Source: Planococcus sp. MSAK28401 | GTDB taxonomy: Bacteria > Bacillota > Bacilli > Bacillales_A > Planococcaceae | Length of the DNA stretch: 64,000 nucleotides | Direction: 5' to 3' | Assembly: GCF_018283455.1 (NCBI RefSeq) | Contig: NZ_JAAMTH010000001.1 | Coordinates: forward strand, 405,001 to 469,000 | Shown here: positions 35,800 to 43,754 of the stretch, one piece after another | Layout: each line of letters opens with the position of its first letter | Position numbering within the stretch: position 1 is the stretch's first letter | The notes under the pieces: generated by a model | The model's database searches: none | What the model was told of the DNA's origin: nothing | What the model saw: the letters and a program-made list of their open reading frames with translations, nothing else | Position numbers and translations under genes: made by a program

Positions 35800-36025
35800 G
35801 ATTCGGCGAAGCGGAGTAGAAAAGCTTCCGCTTACGACTGCGTTACAGGGGCACGCTTGGGGCCTGCAGGATGCGGGTCATGCAGCTGATGCGACAGGAC
35901 GTCACGCTTTCAGCTGCCCTAAGGCGGGTGTTGAGCCAACGTGCCAAAAAGCGCGGCACGTTTGTCTCGCCAGCCCGCGCGGTCCCACAGGCGTCAGCCC
36001 CCTTCCACTCCGTCTCTAGTTTTAG
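35800..36025. repeat. GC-rich dispersed repeat of a second type
   Basis: A non-coding, structured stretch containing GGCCTGCAGGATGCGGGTCA, TGCGACAGGACGTCACGC and GGCACGTTTGTC, with several short self-complementary segments (for example GTGCC...GGCAC near 35940-35960). The style matches interspersed repeats seen in Bacillaceae genomes. Only one copy is in the window. Its GC content is clearly above its flanks, and no convincing gene occurs. Confidence 0.5.
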
Positions 36026-36174
36026 AAGGAAGAGAATTTCTTCGACTATACAATATAAAATGTGAAAGAGCTTGACTCTTGATAGCTCACATCTCTTGGA
36101 ATATAAAGTTTGCAATTCTAATCTACCAACAATAATTCTTTGCACAAGCATTTTATGATCAGATGCCTCATCTC

Positions 36175-36421
36175 AGGAAGCGATTTCCCCACTAGCCGGC
36201 AACTTAATGCAAAAAGAAAGCTATGTAAACTAGCATCATCCAATGAAATCTCTCAGCCGCCCAGCGCCAAGGGTGAGTCGACGCAATAAGACAGGTGCTT
36301 TTCCTGGCTTATTGCAAGAGGCCAACCCAAAGCAGGGCGGCGACTAGTAGATGAAGCCCGAATCGAAATGCAGAAACACTTCGACACGCAACCCCTCGCT
36401 ATCCTCATATGCGCTCAAACC
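36175..36421. repeat. Tandem structured repeat, locus 1, unit A
   Basis: 247-bp unit beginning AGGAAGCGATTTCCCCACTA. Conserved blocks shared by all four units are AGCCGG, GAAATCTCTCAGCCG, GGGTGAG, AGGCCAACCCAAAGCA and GGCGACT. A central hairpin at 36283-36315 pairs GCAATAAG with CTTATTGC and CAGG with CCTG. Flanking GGGT and ACCC can pair around it. There is no coding capacity on either strand that is kept between units. Confidence 0.85.
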
Positions 36422-36692
36422 AGGAAGCGATTCCCCCGCTAGCCGGCAACTCGTACAGAAGCATTTCTGATTAAACAAACCCGAATCAAAGAAATCTCTC
36501 AGCCGCCAAGCGTAAAGGGGTGAGCCGACGCAATAAGACAGGTGTTCTTCCTGACTTATTGCCAAAGGCCAACCCAAAGCAGGGCGGCGACTAGTAGATG
36601 AAGCCCGAATCGAATGCAGAAACACTTCGACACGCAAACCCTAGCTATCTTCATGCATGTAATCGAGCCGGGAAGCAATTCACTCACTATCA
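36422..36692. repeat. Tandem structured repeat, locus 1, unit B plus start of a third
   Basis: A head-to-tail copy about 248 bp long, followed from about 36670 by the first 20 or so bases of a third unit. Its central hairpin lies at 36530-36562 (GCAATAAG / CTTATTGC). The right half (GACTAGTAGATGAAGCCCGA and on) is almost identical to unit A, so this pair duplicated recently or is homogenised. Confidence 0.85.
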
Positions 36693-36696
36693 AAAC

Positions 36697-36727
36697 GAAA
36701 AAAGAAACCAATGCTGAGCATTGATTC
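36697..36727 (-). terminator. Terminator of the minus-strand membrane protein/methyltransferase operon
   Basis: On the minus strand CAATGCT c AGCATTG is followed by GTTTCTTTTTT. It abuts the repeat array. Confidence 0.7.
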
Positions 36728-36746
36728 CTTCCACATATATCTGAAG

Positions 36747-37001
36747 TTAAAGCCCAAGCACGAAGAATGCCAGGAAGATGGTGACAATGACCAAAGTGTT
36801 GGTGATCAGCGATGTTCGTTTGCTGACGGGTTCATCGAGTGCCGGAAAGCGCTCGACCAGGCGGATGCCCCCGTAAATCAGCACCATCAAAAGGACTAAA
36901 GTCAATATGAGCGGCATATCGTAGACGCGCACATCGATAAAGCGGATAAAGATGACCGAGAAAGCAAGGATCATGCCGTTGAATAAATTTTTTCGCTTCA
37001 T
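36747..37001 (-). CDS. Small two- or three-helix membrane protein
   Basis: 84 residues. Hydrophobic helices lie at about 8-24, 28-46 and 62-83, separated by a loop with RLVERFPALDEPVSKR. It overlaps the upstream methyltransferase gene by four bases (ATGA type), so it is translationally coupled to it. No family recognised. Confidence 0.7.
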   Translation of the reverse strand: MKRKNLFNGMILAFSVIFIRFIDVRVYDMPLILTLVLLMVLIYGGIRLVERFPALDEPVSKRTSLITNTLVIVTIFLAFFVLGL

Positions 37002-38155
37002 AGGAGCTCCTTCAATTCGTTTTCAAGAAACGGCTTGGCGTTCAACAATTTGGTAAATTCCCGGTAGCGTTCCAATTGTCCCGCTGCCGGTTTTTTATTC
37101 GTGCGATAAGCGCGGATCAAAATATTTTTCGGCGTGTGCTCCATATCGATGAACTCCATCAATTGGGTTTCATAGCCGACCAAAGAAAGCAGTTCCGCAC
37201 GGATCGAATCGGTCGCGAGCGCACTGAAGCGTTCTTTGATCAAACCGTGCTGCAGCATGACATCAAGCGGCGACGATTGGATTTGGCTATTGAGCTCGTG
37301 TTGGCAGCACGGCACGCTCAAGATGACGCCGGCGTTCCATTTGACGGCGCGGGCAAGCGCCATATCCGTTGCCACATCGCAGGCGTGAAGCGTAACGACC
37401 ATATCGACTGCGGTGTCTTGGTCGTAGTCGTTGATATCGCCAACGAGGAATTCCAGCTGCTGATAGTCGAGGTCATGGGCGATGTTCTGGCATTCCTCGA
37501 TGACGCTTTTTTTTAGGTCCAGTCCGGTCACACGCAAATCGAGGCCTTTTTCGATGCGCAAATAATGATACAGCGCAAAAGTCAGGTAAGATTTGCCGGA
37601 GCCGAAATCGAGTATGCGGATCGGGCGGTCTTTTGGCAAATGCTCGAGTGCATCATCGATGAATTCGATGAAGCGGTTGATCTGGCGGAATTTATCGTAT
37701 TTCTGTTTCTTGACTTTGCCGTCCGGTGACTGGACGCCGAGGCGTACAAGAAACGGATAGGGTTTGCCGTCCTCTAGCAGGTAGTCTTTCTTACGGTTGT
37801 GGGACAAATCGGCAGCAGCACGTAGGTCCGCTTCTGATTTATAGCTGACTTTGAATTTCTTGGTTAATTGGATCTGGACTTTTTCGTCGGTGAACTGAAA
37901 CAAGCCTTGGCGGAAGTCGGCGAATAATTGTTCGAGCTCTGCAGCTGCCTGTTCGACTGTCAGGTTTTGGTGTTTCAAGATCTGTTCATATTGGTATTCG
38001 AACTGGATGCGGTAGCCTTCTTTCAGTTCGACCGGTTTTAATTTGATGCGTTTCAAGTCGTTCGATTTTTGGCGCGGCTGGCTGATGGTGGCCGTGACGA
38101 GTGCTTGGCTTTGCAGTTTTTCTGCAAGTTGGGCGTGCATAGTTTGGAGTTCCAT
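36998..38155 (-). CDS. Class I SAM-dependent methyltransferase (Methyltransf_32-like)
   Basis: 385 residues. The N-terminal 150 residues form a family-specific domain, followed by a Rossmann methyltransferase core with ILDFGSGKSYLTFALYHYL (SAM site, about 180-198), VTGLDLKKSVIEE, VTLHACDVATD and LSVPCCQHELN. This pattern occurs in the METTL25/Methyltransf_32 family, thought to act on rRNA or proteins; the target here is unknown. The ATG follows AAGGAA. It is divergent from the acyl-CoA synthetase gene. Confidence 0.82.
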   Translation of the reverse strand: MELQTMHAQLAEKLQSQALVTATISQPRQKSNDLKRIKLKPVELKEGYRIQFEYQYEQILKHQNLTVEQAAAELEQLFADFRQGLFQFTDEKVQIQLTKKFKVSYKSEADLRAAADLSHNRKKDYLLEDGKPYPFLVRLGVQSPDGKVKKQKYDKFRQINRFIEFIDDALEHLPKDRPIRILDFGSGKSYLTFALYHYLRIEKGLDLRVTGLDLKKSVIEECQNIAHDLDYQQLEFLVGDINDYDQDTAVDMVVTLHACDVATDMALARAVKWNAGVILSVPCCQHELNSQIQSSPLDVMLQHGLIKERFSALATDSIRAELLSLVGYETQLMEFIDMEHTPKNILIRAYRTNKKPAAGQLERYREFTKLLNAKPFLENELKELL

Positions 38156-38305
38156 GGAAAATTCCTTCCGTCTTTATGATAGCCTCATTTTAGCACGGCT
38201 GGCAGCCTGGGGCGACTTCGCAAGCTGGAAAAGGTGCTTTCCTTTTATTTGGAATTTTGCGATAATAAAATAGATGAAACCGTTTTCAACAAGGGGGATA
38301 AAGAA

Positions 38306-39946
38306 ATGGCAATTCTCGATCAAACAGTAGGGGAAATCGTACGGGAGCAGGCGAAAAAGTTTCCACAGACGGAAGCGTACGTGTATCCAGAACGCGGCAT
38401 CCGCAAAACCTATGCCGAATTTGACCAGGAGACCGATGCACTGGCGAAAGCGTTCATGGGGCTCGGCATCGAAAAAGGCGAACATATCGCCATTTGGTCC
38501 GACAACAAGCGCGAATGGCTGCTTAGCCAATATGCCACAGGCAAGATGGGCGGCGTCCTGGTCACCGTCAACACGAGCTACCAGGCGAATGAGCTGGAGT
38601 ACCTGTTGAAGCAATCGGATTCCACGACCTTGATTCTGGGGGAAGAATTCAAGGGGACGGATTATATCGAAGTGTTGAATCAAGTATGCCCGGAGCTGGA
38701 GCATGCAGAAAAAGGGCAGCTCGATTCGCCTAAACTGCCGCATCTGAAGCGCGTTATCGTTATGAGCGAAAATAGCTACCCAGGCATCTACACATGGAGT
38801 GAATTTGAAGCATTCGCCGAAAGAGTGGCGGATGAGCAGCTCGAACAGCGCTTTCGTTCGATGGCTCCGGACGAAGTCATCAACATTCAATACACGTCCG
38901 GGACGACCGGATTCCCGAAAGGCGTCATGCTGACGCATCGCAACGTCGTCAATAACGGGTGCCTCGTCGGCGATATGATGAACTTGGATGAAACCGACCG
39001 CCTGTGCATCCCGGTGCCTTTTTTCCATTGCTTCGGCTGTGTGCTCGGAACTTTGGCTGCAGTGACGCACGCGACGACGATGGTCATCGCGGAGCAGTTC
39101 GAGCCAAAGCGCGTGCTGCAGATGGTGCAGGACGAGAAATGCACCGCGCTTCACGGCGTGCCGACGATGTTCATCGCTGAACTCAACCATCCGGACTTCG
39201 ACTCGTTCGATACTTCGACATTACGCACGGGCATCATGGCCGGCTCGACGTGCCCGATCGAAGTAATGAAGAAAGTCATCAGCGATATGGGAGCAAGCGA
39301 GATCACTATCGCTTACGGCCAGACGGAATCATCGCCGGTCATCACCCAAACAGGTAAAGACGATGCCATCGAAAAGCGGGTCGCGACTGTAGGCAAGCCG
39401 CATGAAGACGTCGAAGTGAAAATCATCGACCCGGCGACCGGCGAACAAGTCGTGAAAGGCATGCCGGGCGAATTGTGCACGAGAGGCTATTTGATCATGA
39501 AAGGCTATTACAAAAACGAAGACGCGACAAAAGAAGCAATCGATACAGAAGGCTGGCTGCACACCGGCGATATCGCGGTGGAAGATGAAGATGGTTATAT
39601 TTCCATCACCGGGCGCATCAAGGATATGGTCATCCGCGGCGGGGAGAATATTTACCCGCGTGAAATCGAGGAGTTCCTGTATCAGCATCCGTCGGTCCAA
39701 GACGTCCAGGTTGTCGGGGTGCCGGACCCGAAATACGGAGAGGAATTGATGGCCTGGGTTATCTTGAAAGGGGACGAGATGCTCAGTGCAGATGAACTGC
39801 GCACTTATTGCACGGGCAAAATCGCCCATCATAAAATTCCGCGCTATATTGAATTCATTGAAGAATACCCGATGACCGCTTCCGGGAAAATCCAAAAATT
39901 CAAGCTGCGTGAAATGTCGGAAGAAATCGCTGAGAACGTTAATTAA
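38306..39946 (+). CDS. Acyl-CoA synthetase (AMP-binding family, YngI-like)
   Basis: 546 residues. ANL-family motifs are the P-loop YTSGTTGFPKGVM near residue 196, AYGQTESSP, GWLHTGDIAVEDEDGY and the C-terminal lysine region ASGKIQKFKLRE. It activates a medium- or long-chain fatty acid to acyl-CoA through acyl-AMP in the cytoplasm. The frame is open 24 codons upstream, but ATG 38306 follows AAGGGGG and fits family length. Single gene with its own terminator. Confidence 0.9.
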   Translation: MAILDQTVGEIVREQAKKFPQTEAYVYPERGIRKTYAEFDQETDALAKAFMGLGIEKGEHIAIWSDNKREWLLSQYATGKMGGVLVTVNTSYQANELEYLLKQSDSTTLILGEEFKGTDYIEVLNQVCPELEHAEKGQLDSPKLPHLKRVIVMSENSYPGIYTWSEFEAFAERVADEQLEQRFRSMAPDEVINIQYTSGTTGFPKGVMLTHRNVVNNGCLVGDMMNLDETDRLCIPVPFFHCFGCVLGTLAAVTHATTMVIAEQFEPKRVLQMVQDEKCTALHGVPTMFIAELNHPDFDSFDTSTLRTGIMAGSTCPIEVMKKVISDMGASEITIAYGQTESSPVITQTGKDDAIEKRVATVGKPHEDVEVKIIDPATGEQVVKGMPGELCTRGYLIMKGYYKNEDATKEAIDTEGWLHTGDIAVEDEDGYISITGRIKDMVIRGGENIYPREIEEFLYQHPSVQDVQVVGVPDPKYGEELMAWVILKGDEMLSADELRTYCTGKIAHHKIPRYIEFIEEYPMTASGKIQKFKLREMSEEIAENVN

Positions 39947-39957
39947 TCGAACCACCG

Positions 39958-39991
39958 CCAGATGAAGGACCTCCTTCATCTGGCTTTTTAT
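39958..39991 (+). terminator. Terminator of the acyl-CoA synthetase gene
   Basis: CCAGATGAAGGA / TCCTTCATCTGG stem with CTTTTTATT tail. Confidence 0.88.
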
Positions 39992-40151
39992 TGATTGGAA
40001 CCCTCAGCTGTTGTTTTACAAATAATCACGGATATTCAGAAAAGAAAGTTTAGTATCGGTCCATTTAGGGCACACAAGTAAAAGAAGTTATCTTGAATAT
40101 AGGATAATTAGTGCAAGCCACGGAGCAAAACGATAAAGGAGAGGTTATGAC

Positions 40152-40766
40152 ATGAGTAATGTAAACTTAGCAATCATTTATTACAGCTCGACAGGAACCA
40201 ATTATCAGATGGCGCAATGGGCAGAAGCGGCAGCAAAAGAATCAGGAGCACAAGTGAAAATCGCAAAAGTGAAAGAAAATGCGCCGATGGGGGCAATTGA
40301 ATCGAATCCGGCTTGGAAAGAGCATTACGAGGCGACGCAAGACGTGCCGGAAGCTGACAACGATTTACTCGAGTGGGCAGACGCTATTATTTTCAGCGTG
40401 CCAACGCGCTTTGGCCACGTATCTTCACAAGTACAGCAATACCTTGATACAACCGGCGGCTTATGGGCGCAAGGCAAATTGGTGAACAAAGTGGTGAGCG
40501 CCATGTCTTCTGCGCAAAATCCTCACGGTGGACAAGAATCGACTGTACTGGCGGTCTATACGACGATGCATCATTGGGGTGCGATTATTGCAGCGCCTGG
40601 CTACACAGATGAAGTATTGTTCAAGGCTGGCGGCAACCCTTACGGAACAAGCGTCACGGTCGACCAGGATGGCAATATGCTTGAAGACGTGCAAGGTGCT
40701 GTAGCGCACCAAGCAAAACGTACTGTACAAGTTGCCGGATGGGTTAAAAATGGCTTGAACGGGTAA
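40152..40766 (+). CDS. wrbA: NAD(P)H:quinone oxidoreductase, WrbA family
   Basis: 204 residues, flavodoxin fold. The FMN phosphate loop YYSSTGTNYQMAQ is at about 10-22, then VPTRFGHVSSQ and MSSAQNPHGGQESTVL, all typical of WrbA. It reduces quinones by two electrons as a tetramer, avoiding semiquinones. The ATG follows AAGGAGAGG. The unit is closed by a strong terminator. Confidence 0.93.
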   Translation: MSNVNLAIIYYSSTGTNYQMAQWAEAAAKESGAQVKIAKVKENAPMGAIESNPAWKEHYEATQDVPEADNDLLEWADAIIFSVPTRFGHVSSQVQQYLDTTGGLWAQGKLVNKVVSAMSSAQNPHGGQESTVLAVYTTMHHWGAIIAAPGYTDEVLFKAGGNPYGTSVTVDQDGNMLEDVQGAVAHQAKRTVQVAGWVKNGLNG

Positions 40767-40798
40767 TTGAAAACTACATGCCTAAAAGGCGAATGCTG

Positions 40799-40830
40799 GC
40801 AGATGGGCGAATGCGCCCGTCTGCTTTTTT
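40799..40830 (+). terminator. Terminator of wrbA
   Basis: GCAGATGGGCG aat GCGCCCGTCTGC with T6, a very stable stem. Confidence 0.92.
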
Positions 40831-40847
40831 AATCGAGGAGGGGTAGT

Positions 40848-41570
40848 TTGGAATGGCTTAGCTTGCTGTTTGTAATGGGATTTGTCGTTATCCACCTATT
40901 TTCAAAAAACATGAATTTCCTAAAAGCCGTGCCGCGCAGCCGGTTCTTATCAATTGCAGGCGGCGTTTCCGTTGCCTATGTATTTCTGCACTTATTGCCT
41001 GAATTGGGCGAATTCCAGGAAGAGGTCCATGAGGAGTTTGGCGCTCCAGGTGAAGGTTTCCTGAGCAATCATATTTACTTAGCTGCGATGGCCGGGCTGG
41101 TCCTTTTTTACGGCTTGGAGCAAATGGTGAAAACTTCGAAGCGCCGGACAGCGGAAGGCAAGTCTTCATCAGGCGTATTCTGGATCCATATCGGTTCCTT
41201 CGCCATGTACAATGGGGTCATCGGTTATTTGATGTTGCGTGAAGAGTACGAAGGTGTAGTAGGGATGACCCTATTCTTCATTGCGCTTGGCGTCCATTTC
41301 ATCACCAATGACAAGGGCCTTCGGGAAGCGCATCAAGGCGAATATGACCGATATGGCAGATGGCTTCTCGCTGCAGCTATTGCGGCCGGATGGGTTATCG
41401 GCTGGCTGACGGAAGTGCATGAATTGATTATTGCGTTTCTCATGGCCTTGATTGCGGGCGGCGTTATTTTAAACGTGCTGAAAGAAGAGCTGCCGGAGGA
41501 GCGGGAAAGCAGTTTAGGGGCTTTTGTAATAGGCCTGTCCATTTACTCGATGTTATTATTGTTCGTTTAA
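40848..41570 (+). CDS. ZIP-like integral membrane protein
   Basis: 240 residues with about seven or eight hydrophobic segments. AGGVSVAYVFLHLLPEL near residue 40 and TEVHELIIAFLMALIAGG near residue 190 echo the metal-binding helices of ZIP transporters (His, Glu, Pro-Glu), while MTLFFIALGVHFITND lies between. The protein is much shorter in loops than ZupT and its metal ligands are only partly conserved, so transport of zinc or iron is a hypothesis. The TTG start follows GAGGAGGGG, closely after the wrbA terminator. Confidence 0.65.
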   Translation: MEWLSLLFVMGFVVIHLFSKNMNFLKAVPRSRFLSIAGGVSVAYVFLHLLPELGEFQEEVHEEFGAPGEGFLSNHIYLAAMAGLVLFYGLEQMVKTSKRRTAEGKSSSGVFWIHIGSFAMYNGVIGYLMLREEYEGVVGMTLFFIALGVHFITNDKGLREAHQGEYDRYGRWLLAAAIAAGWVIGWLTEVHELIIAFLMALIAGGVILNVLKEELPEERESSLGAFVIGLSIYSMLLLFV

Positions 41571-41689
41571 ATAAAATAATGATTCTATTTATAAAAAAGA
41601 AGAATAATGTCTTAGTTATCGGGTAAAGTATTAGGTAATGAATCACGTGCGCAATCCTCGCGTTAGTGTCGAAAGGTGATGTTTATGCC

Positions 41690-41848
41690 ATGATCACGAA
41701 AGAGGAAGAAGCAGTCTTTGAATACGAACTTCAGAAACTGACGGCAGAGTGCCAGGAATGCATGGATACCTCGTTGAAGAGGAAGATTGAAGATGATGCC
41801 CTGTGGTTACAGACTGTCATTTTCCCAGGCTCCGGAAGCAAGCCGTAA
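41690..41848 (+). CDS. Possible small acidic protein
   Basis: 52 residues if started at ATG 41690 behind AAAGGTG (spacing about 11), or 60 from an upstream GTG at 41666. Composition is helical and charged, with a CQEC motif and a Pro/Gly end. No family recognised. It lies between the ZIP-like gene and cydD in the same direction. Codon use looks like coding sequence, but evidence is thin. Confidence 0.4.
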   Translation: MITKEEEAVFEYELQKLTAECQECMDTSLKRKIEDDALWLQTVIFPGSGSKP

Positions 41849-42023
41849 AATGAGCGAATACTTGATATCTCAGCCACGCAGCCTTGCTACGTGGCTTTTC
41901 TTCGTGAAATGTGAACCGTTTTGTAACAATTTCCCGGGAAATGGCTTTCTATGCGTGCGTCCCCAAAGGAATCTTTCTAATGCTCCTTTATAATAGAGAT
42001 AAGTGAAAGAAAGGACGATGGGA

Positions 42024-43754
42024 ATGGGAAGTTTGAAACAAATGGCCTACAGCCAGAACAATCATATACGGTTGTTGTTTCTAGCCTCATTGGCAAAGGG
42101 GCTCGCGATGATCGGGCAGGCTTTGTTCTTTGTATGGGTAGCAGATTCAGTATTTCTGAAATCCGCTTCTTTTGAAGAAGTGCTGCCTTTATTGGCTGCG
42201 TTGCTGGCGGTCATTTTGCTGCGGGCTGGCGCAAGTTATGCGATTGGCCGGCTCGGTATCACGCTGTCTGTGGAAGCGAGACGCCGTTTGCGGCAGGAAT
42301 TGATCGCTTCGTATAAAGAAAATCCGTTGCAGGGATCGATTGCTGGGCAGTCGGGCCGTAAAGTCGGCTTGTTGCTCGAAGCAGTCGATGACACCGACGG
42401 TTATTTCAGTAAATATATTCCGCAGATGACCCAAAGTTATACAATCCCGCTGATGCTGCTCGGGGTGATTTTTTACCTGAACTGGACGACTGGGCTGATC
42501 ATCTTAATCACAGCGCCATTCATCCCTTTGTTTATGGCGATTGTCGGCAAGAGAACGAAGCAGAAAGCGGATGAAAAAGTCGAGCAATTGGCGGGATTTT
42601 CAGGCGCATTTCTCGATGTGCTGCAAGGGTTGACGACATTGCGTTTATTCGGGCAGGCGAAGCGGCAGAGCGATACGATTCGCGAGAATAGCTTGAAGTT
42701 CCGCGATTCGACGATGGACGTCTTGAAATCAGCTTTCTTGTCTTCTTTGACGCTCGAATACATTTCCATGCTAAGTATCGGGATTGTGGCGCTCGAAATT
42801 GGTTTGCGCCTTGTGGTCTTTGACAGCATCACCTTTTTCCCGGCTTTCCTCGTGATGCTGCTCGTGCCGGATTTCTTTAATTTACTGAAGGAGTTTGGCA
42901 GCGCTTTTCATACGGCGAGAGGCAGTGCGGCATCTGCTGAGTTGCTGACAGAAGAATTGGCAAAAAGCCATCAGCCGGTCGTGTGGGGTGAATCCCCAGT
43001 CGATGCACCGATTGATTTGGCTCTGGAGCAACTGAGCTTCCAGTACGGAGAAGGATTTCAACTCGAACCGGCAAGTTTCAAGCTGGAACCGGGGACGTCT
43101 ACCGCGCTGGTCGGGGCAAGCGGCTCCGGAAAAAGCACCTTGATGAATGTCATGGCTGGATTATTGCCGGCCACAAGCGGGAGATTGCTGATTAATGGAC
43201 TCCCGCAAGAACAAGTGAGCGAAGATGAATGGTTCGGGCAATTGAGCTATATTACGCAAGATCCCTATTTATTTGCTGGGACCATTAAAGAAAATATCGA
43301 ACTCGGTGCGAACCGGGCTGTGGCGCAGCAAGAACTGACTGCGGCGGCACAAAAAGCGGGCATTTTGGAATTGGTTGAATCGTTTCCACAAGGATTCGAA
43401 ACGGTGATCGGTGAAGCGGGGCGCGGATTGTCCGGCGGTGAAAAGCAGCGGCTCGTATTAGCGCGTGCATTTCTCAAGAAGCCGTCGTTATTGTTTTTTG
43501 ATGAACCGACTGCAGGGCTCGACCTTCATACAGAGCAAGTGCTGCAAAAAGCCATCGAAGAGTTGTCAAAAGAAGCTACCGTCATCACGATTGCACACCG
43601 TCTGCACACGATCCGCAACGCATCGCGCATTATCGTCTTGGACACAGGAAGGGTGGAAGCCATCGGCACGCACGAAGAGCTGATGGACAATTTCAGTGCG
43701 TACCGCTCCATGATTGAGGCGCAGCAAGGAGGCAAACAGGCATGGGTGAATTAA
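42024..43754 (+). CDS. cydD: ABC transporter for cytochrome bd assembly, subunit CydD
   Basis: 576 residues: six-helix ABC exporter membrane domain (about 15-310), then an ATPase domain with Walker A GASGSGKST near 360, signature LSGGEKQRL and Walker B LLFFDEPTAGLD. Together with CydC it exports glutathione/cysteine or handles heme needed for cytochrome bd. ATG 42024 lies eight bases after AAAGGA; ATG 42018 and GTG 42003 are in frame but too close to or inside that site. The cydAB genes are not adjacent in this window. Confidence 0.88.
   Translation: MGSLKQMAYSQNNHIRLLFLASLAKGLAMIGQALFFVWVADSVFLKSASFEEVLPLLAALLAVILLRAGASYAIGRLGITLSVEARRRLRQELIASYKENPLQGSIAGQSGRKVGLLLEAVDDTDGYFSKYIPQMTQSYTIPLMLLGVIFYLNWTTGLIILITAPFIPLFMAIVGKRTKQKADEKVEQLAGFSGAFLDVLQGLTTLRLFGQAKRQSDTIRENSLKFRDSTMDVLKSAFLSSLTLEYISMLSIGIVALEIGLRLVVFDSITFFPAFLVMLLVPDFFNLLKEFGSAFHTARGSAASAELLTEELAKSHQPVVWGESPVDAPIDLALEQLSFQYGEGFQLEPASFKLEPGTSTALVGASGSGKSTLMNVMAGLLPATSGRLLINGLPQEQVSEDEWFGQLSYITQDPYLFAGTIKENIELGANRAVAQQELTAAAQKAGILELVESFPQGFETVIGEAGRGLSGGEKQRLVLARAFLKKPSLLFFDEPTAGLDLHTEQVLQKAIEELSKEATVITIAHRLHTIRNASRIIVLDTGRVEAIGTHEELMDNFSAYRSMIEAQQGGKQAWVN

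Noticed and set aside
36344..36637. 97-residue minus-strand frame across repeat units A/B
   Set aside because: Its translation partly recurs at the other repeat locus, but unit C has a stop within the same frame and frames shift between units. The base-pair-preserving changes fit a structure, not a protein.
41880..42000. Possible Rex site before cydD
   Set aside because: TTGTAACAATTTCCC is only a loose match to the Rex consensus TTGTGAAATATTTTCACAA; the inverted repeat is not convincing.
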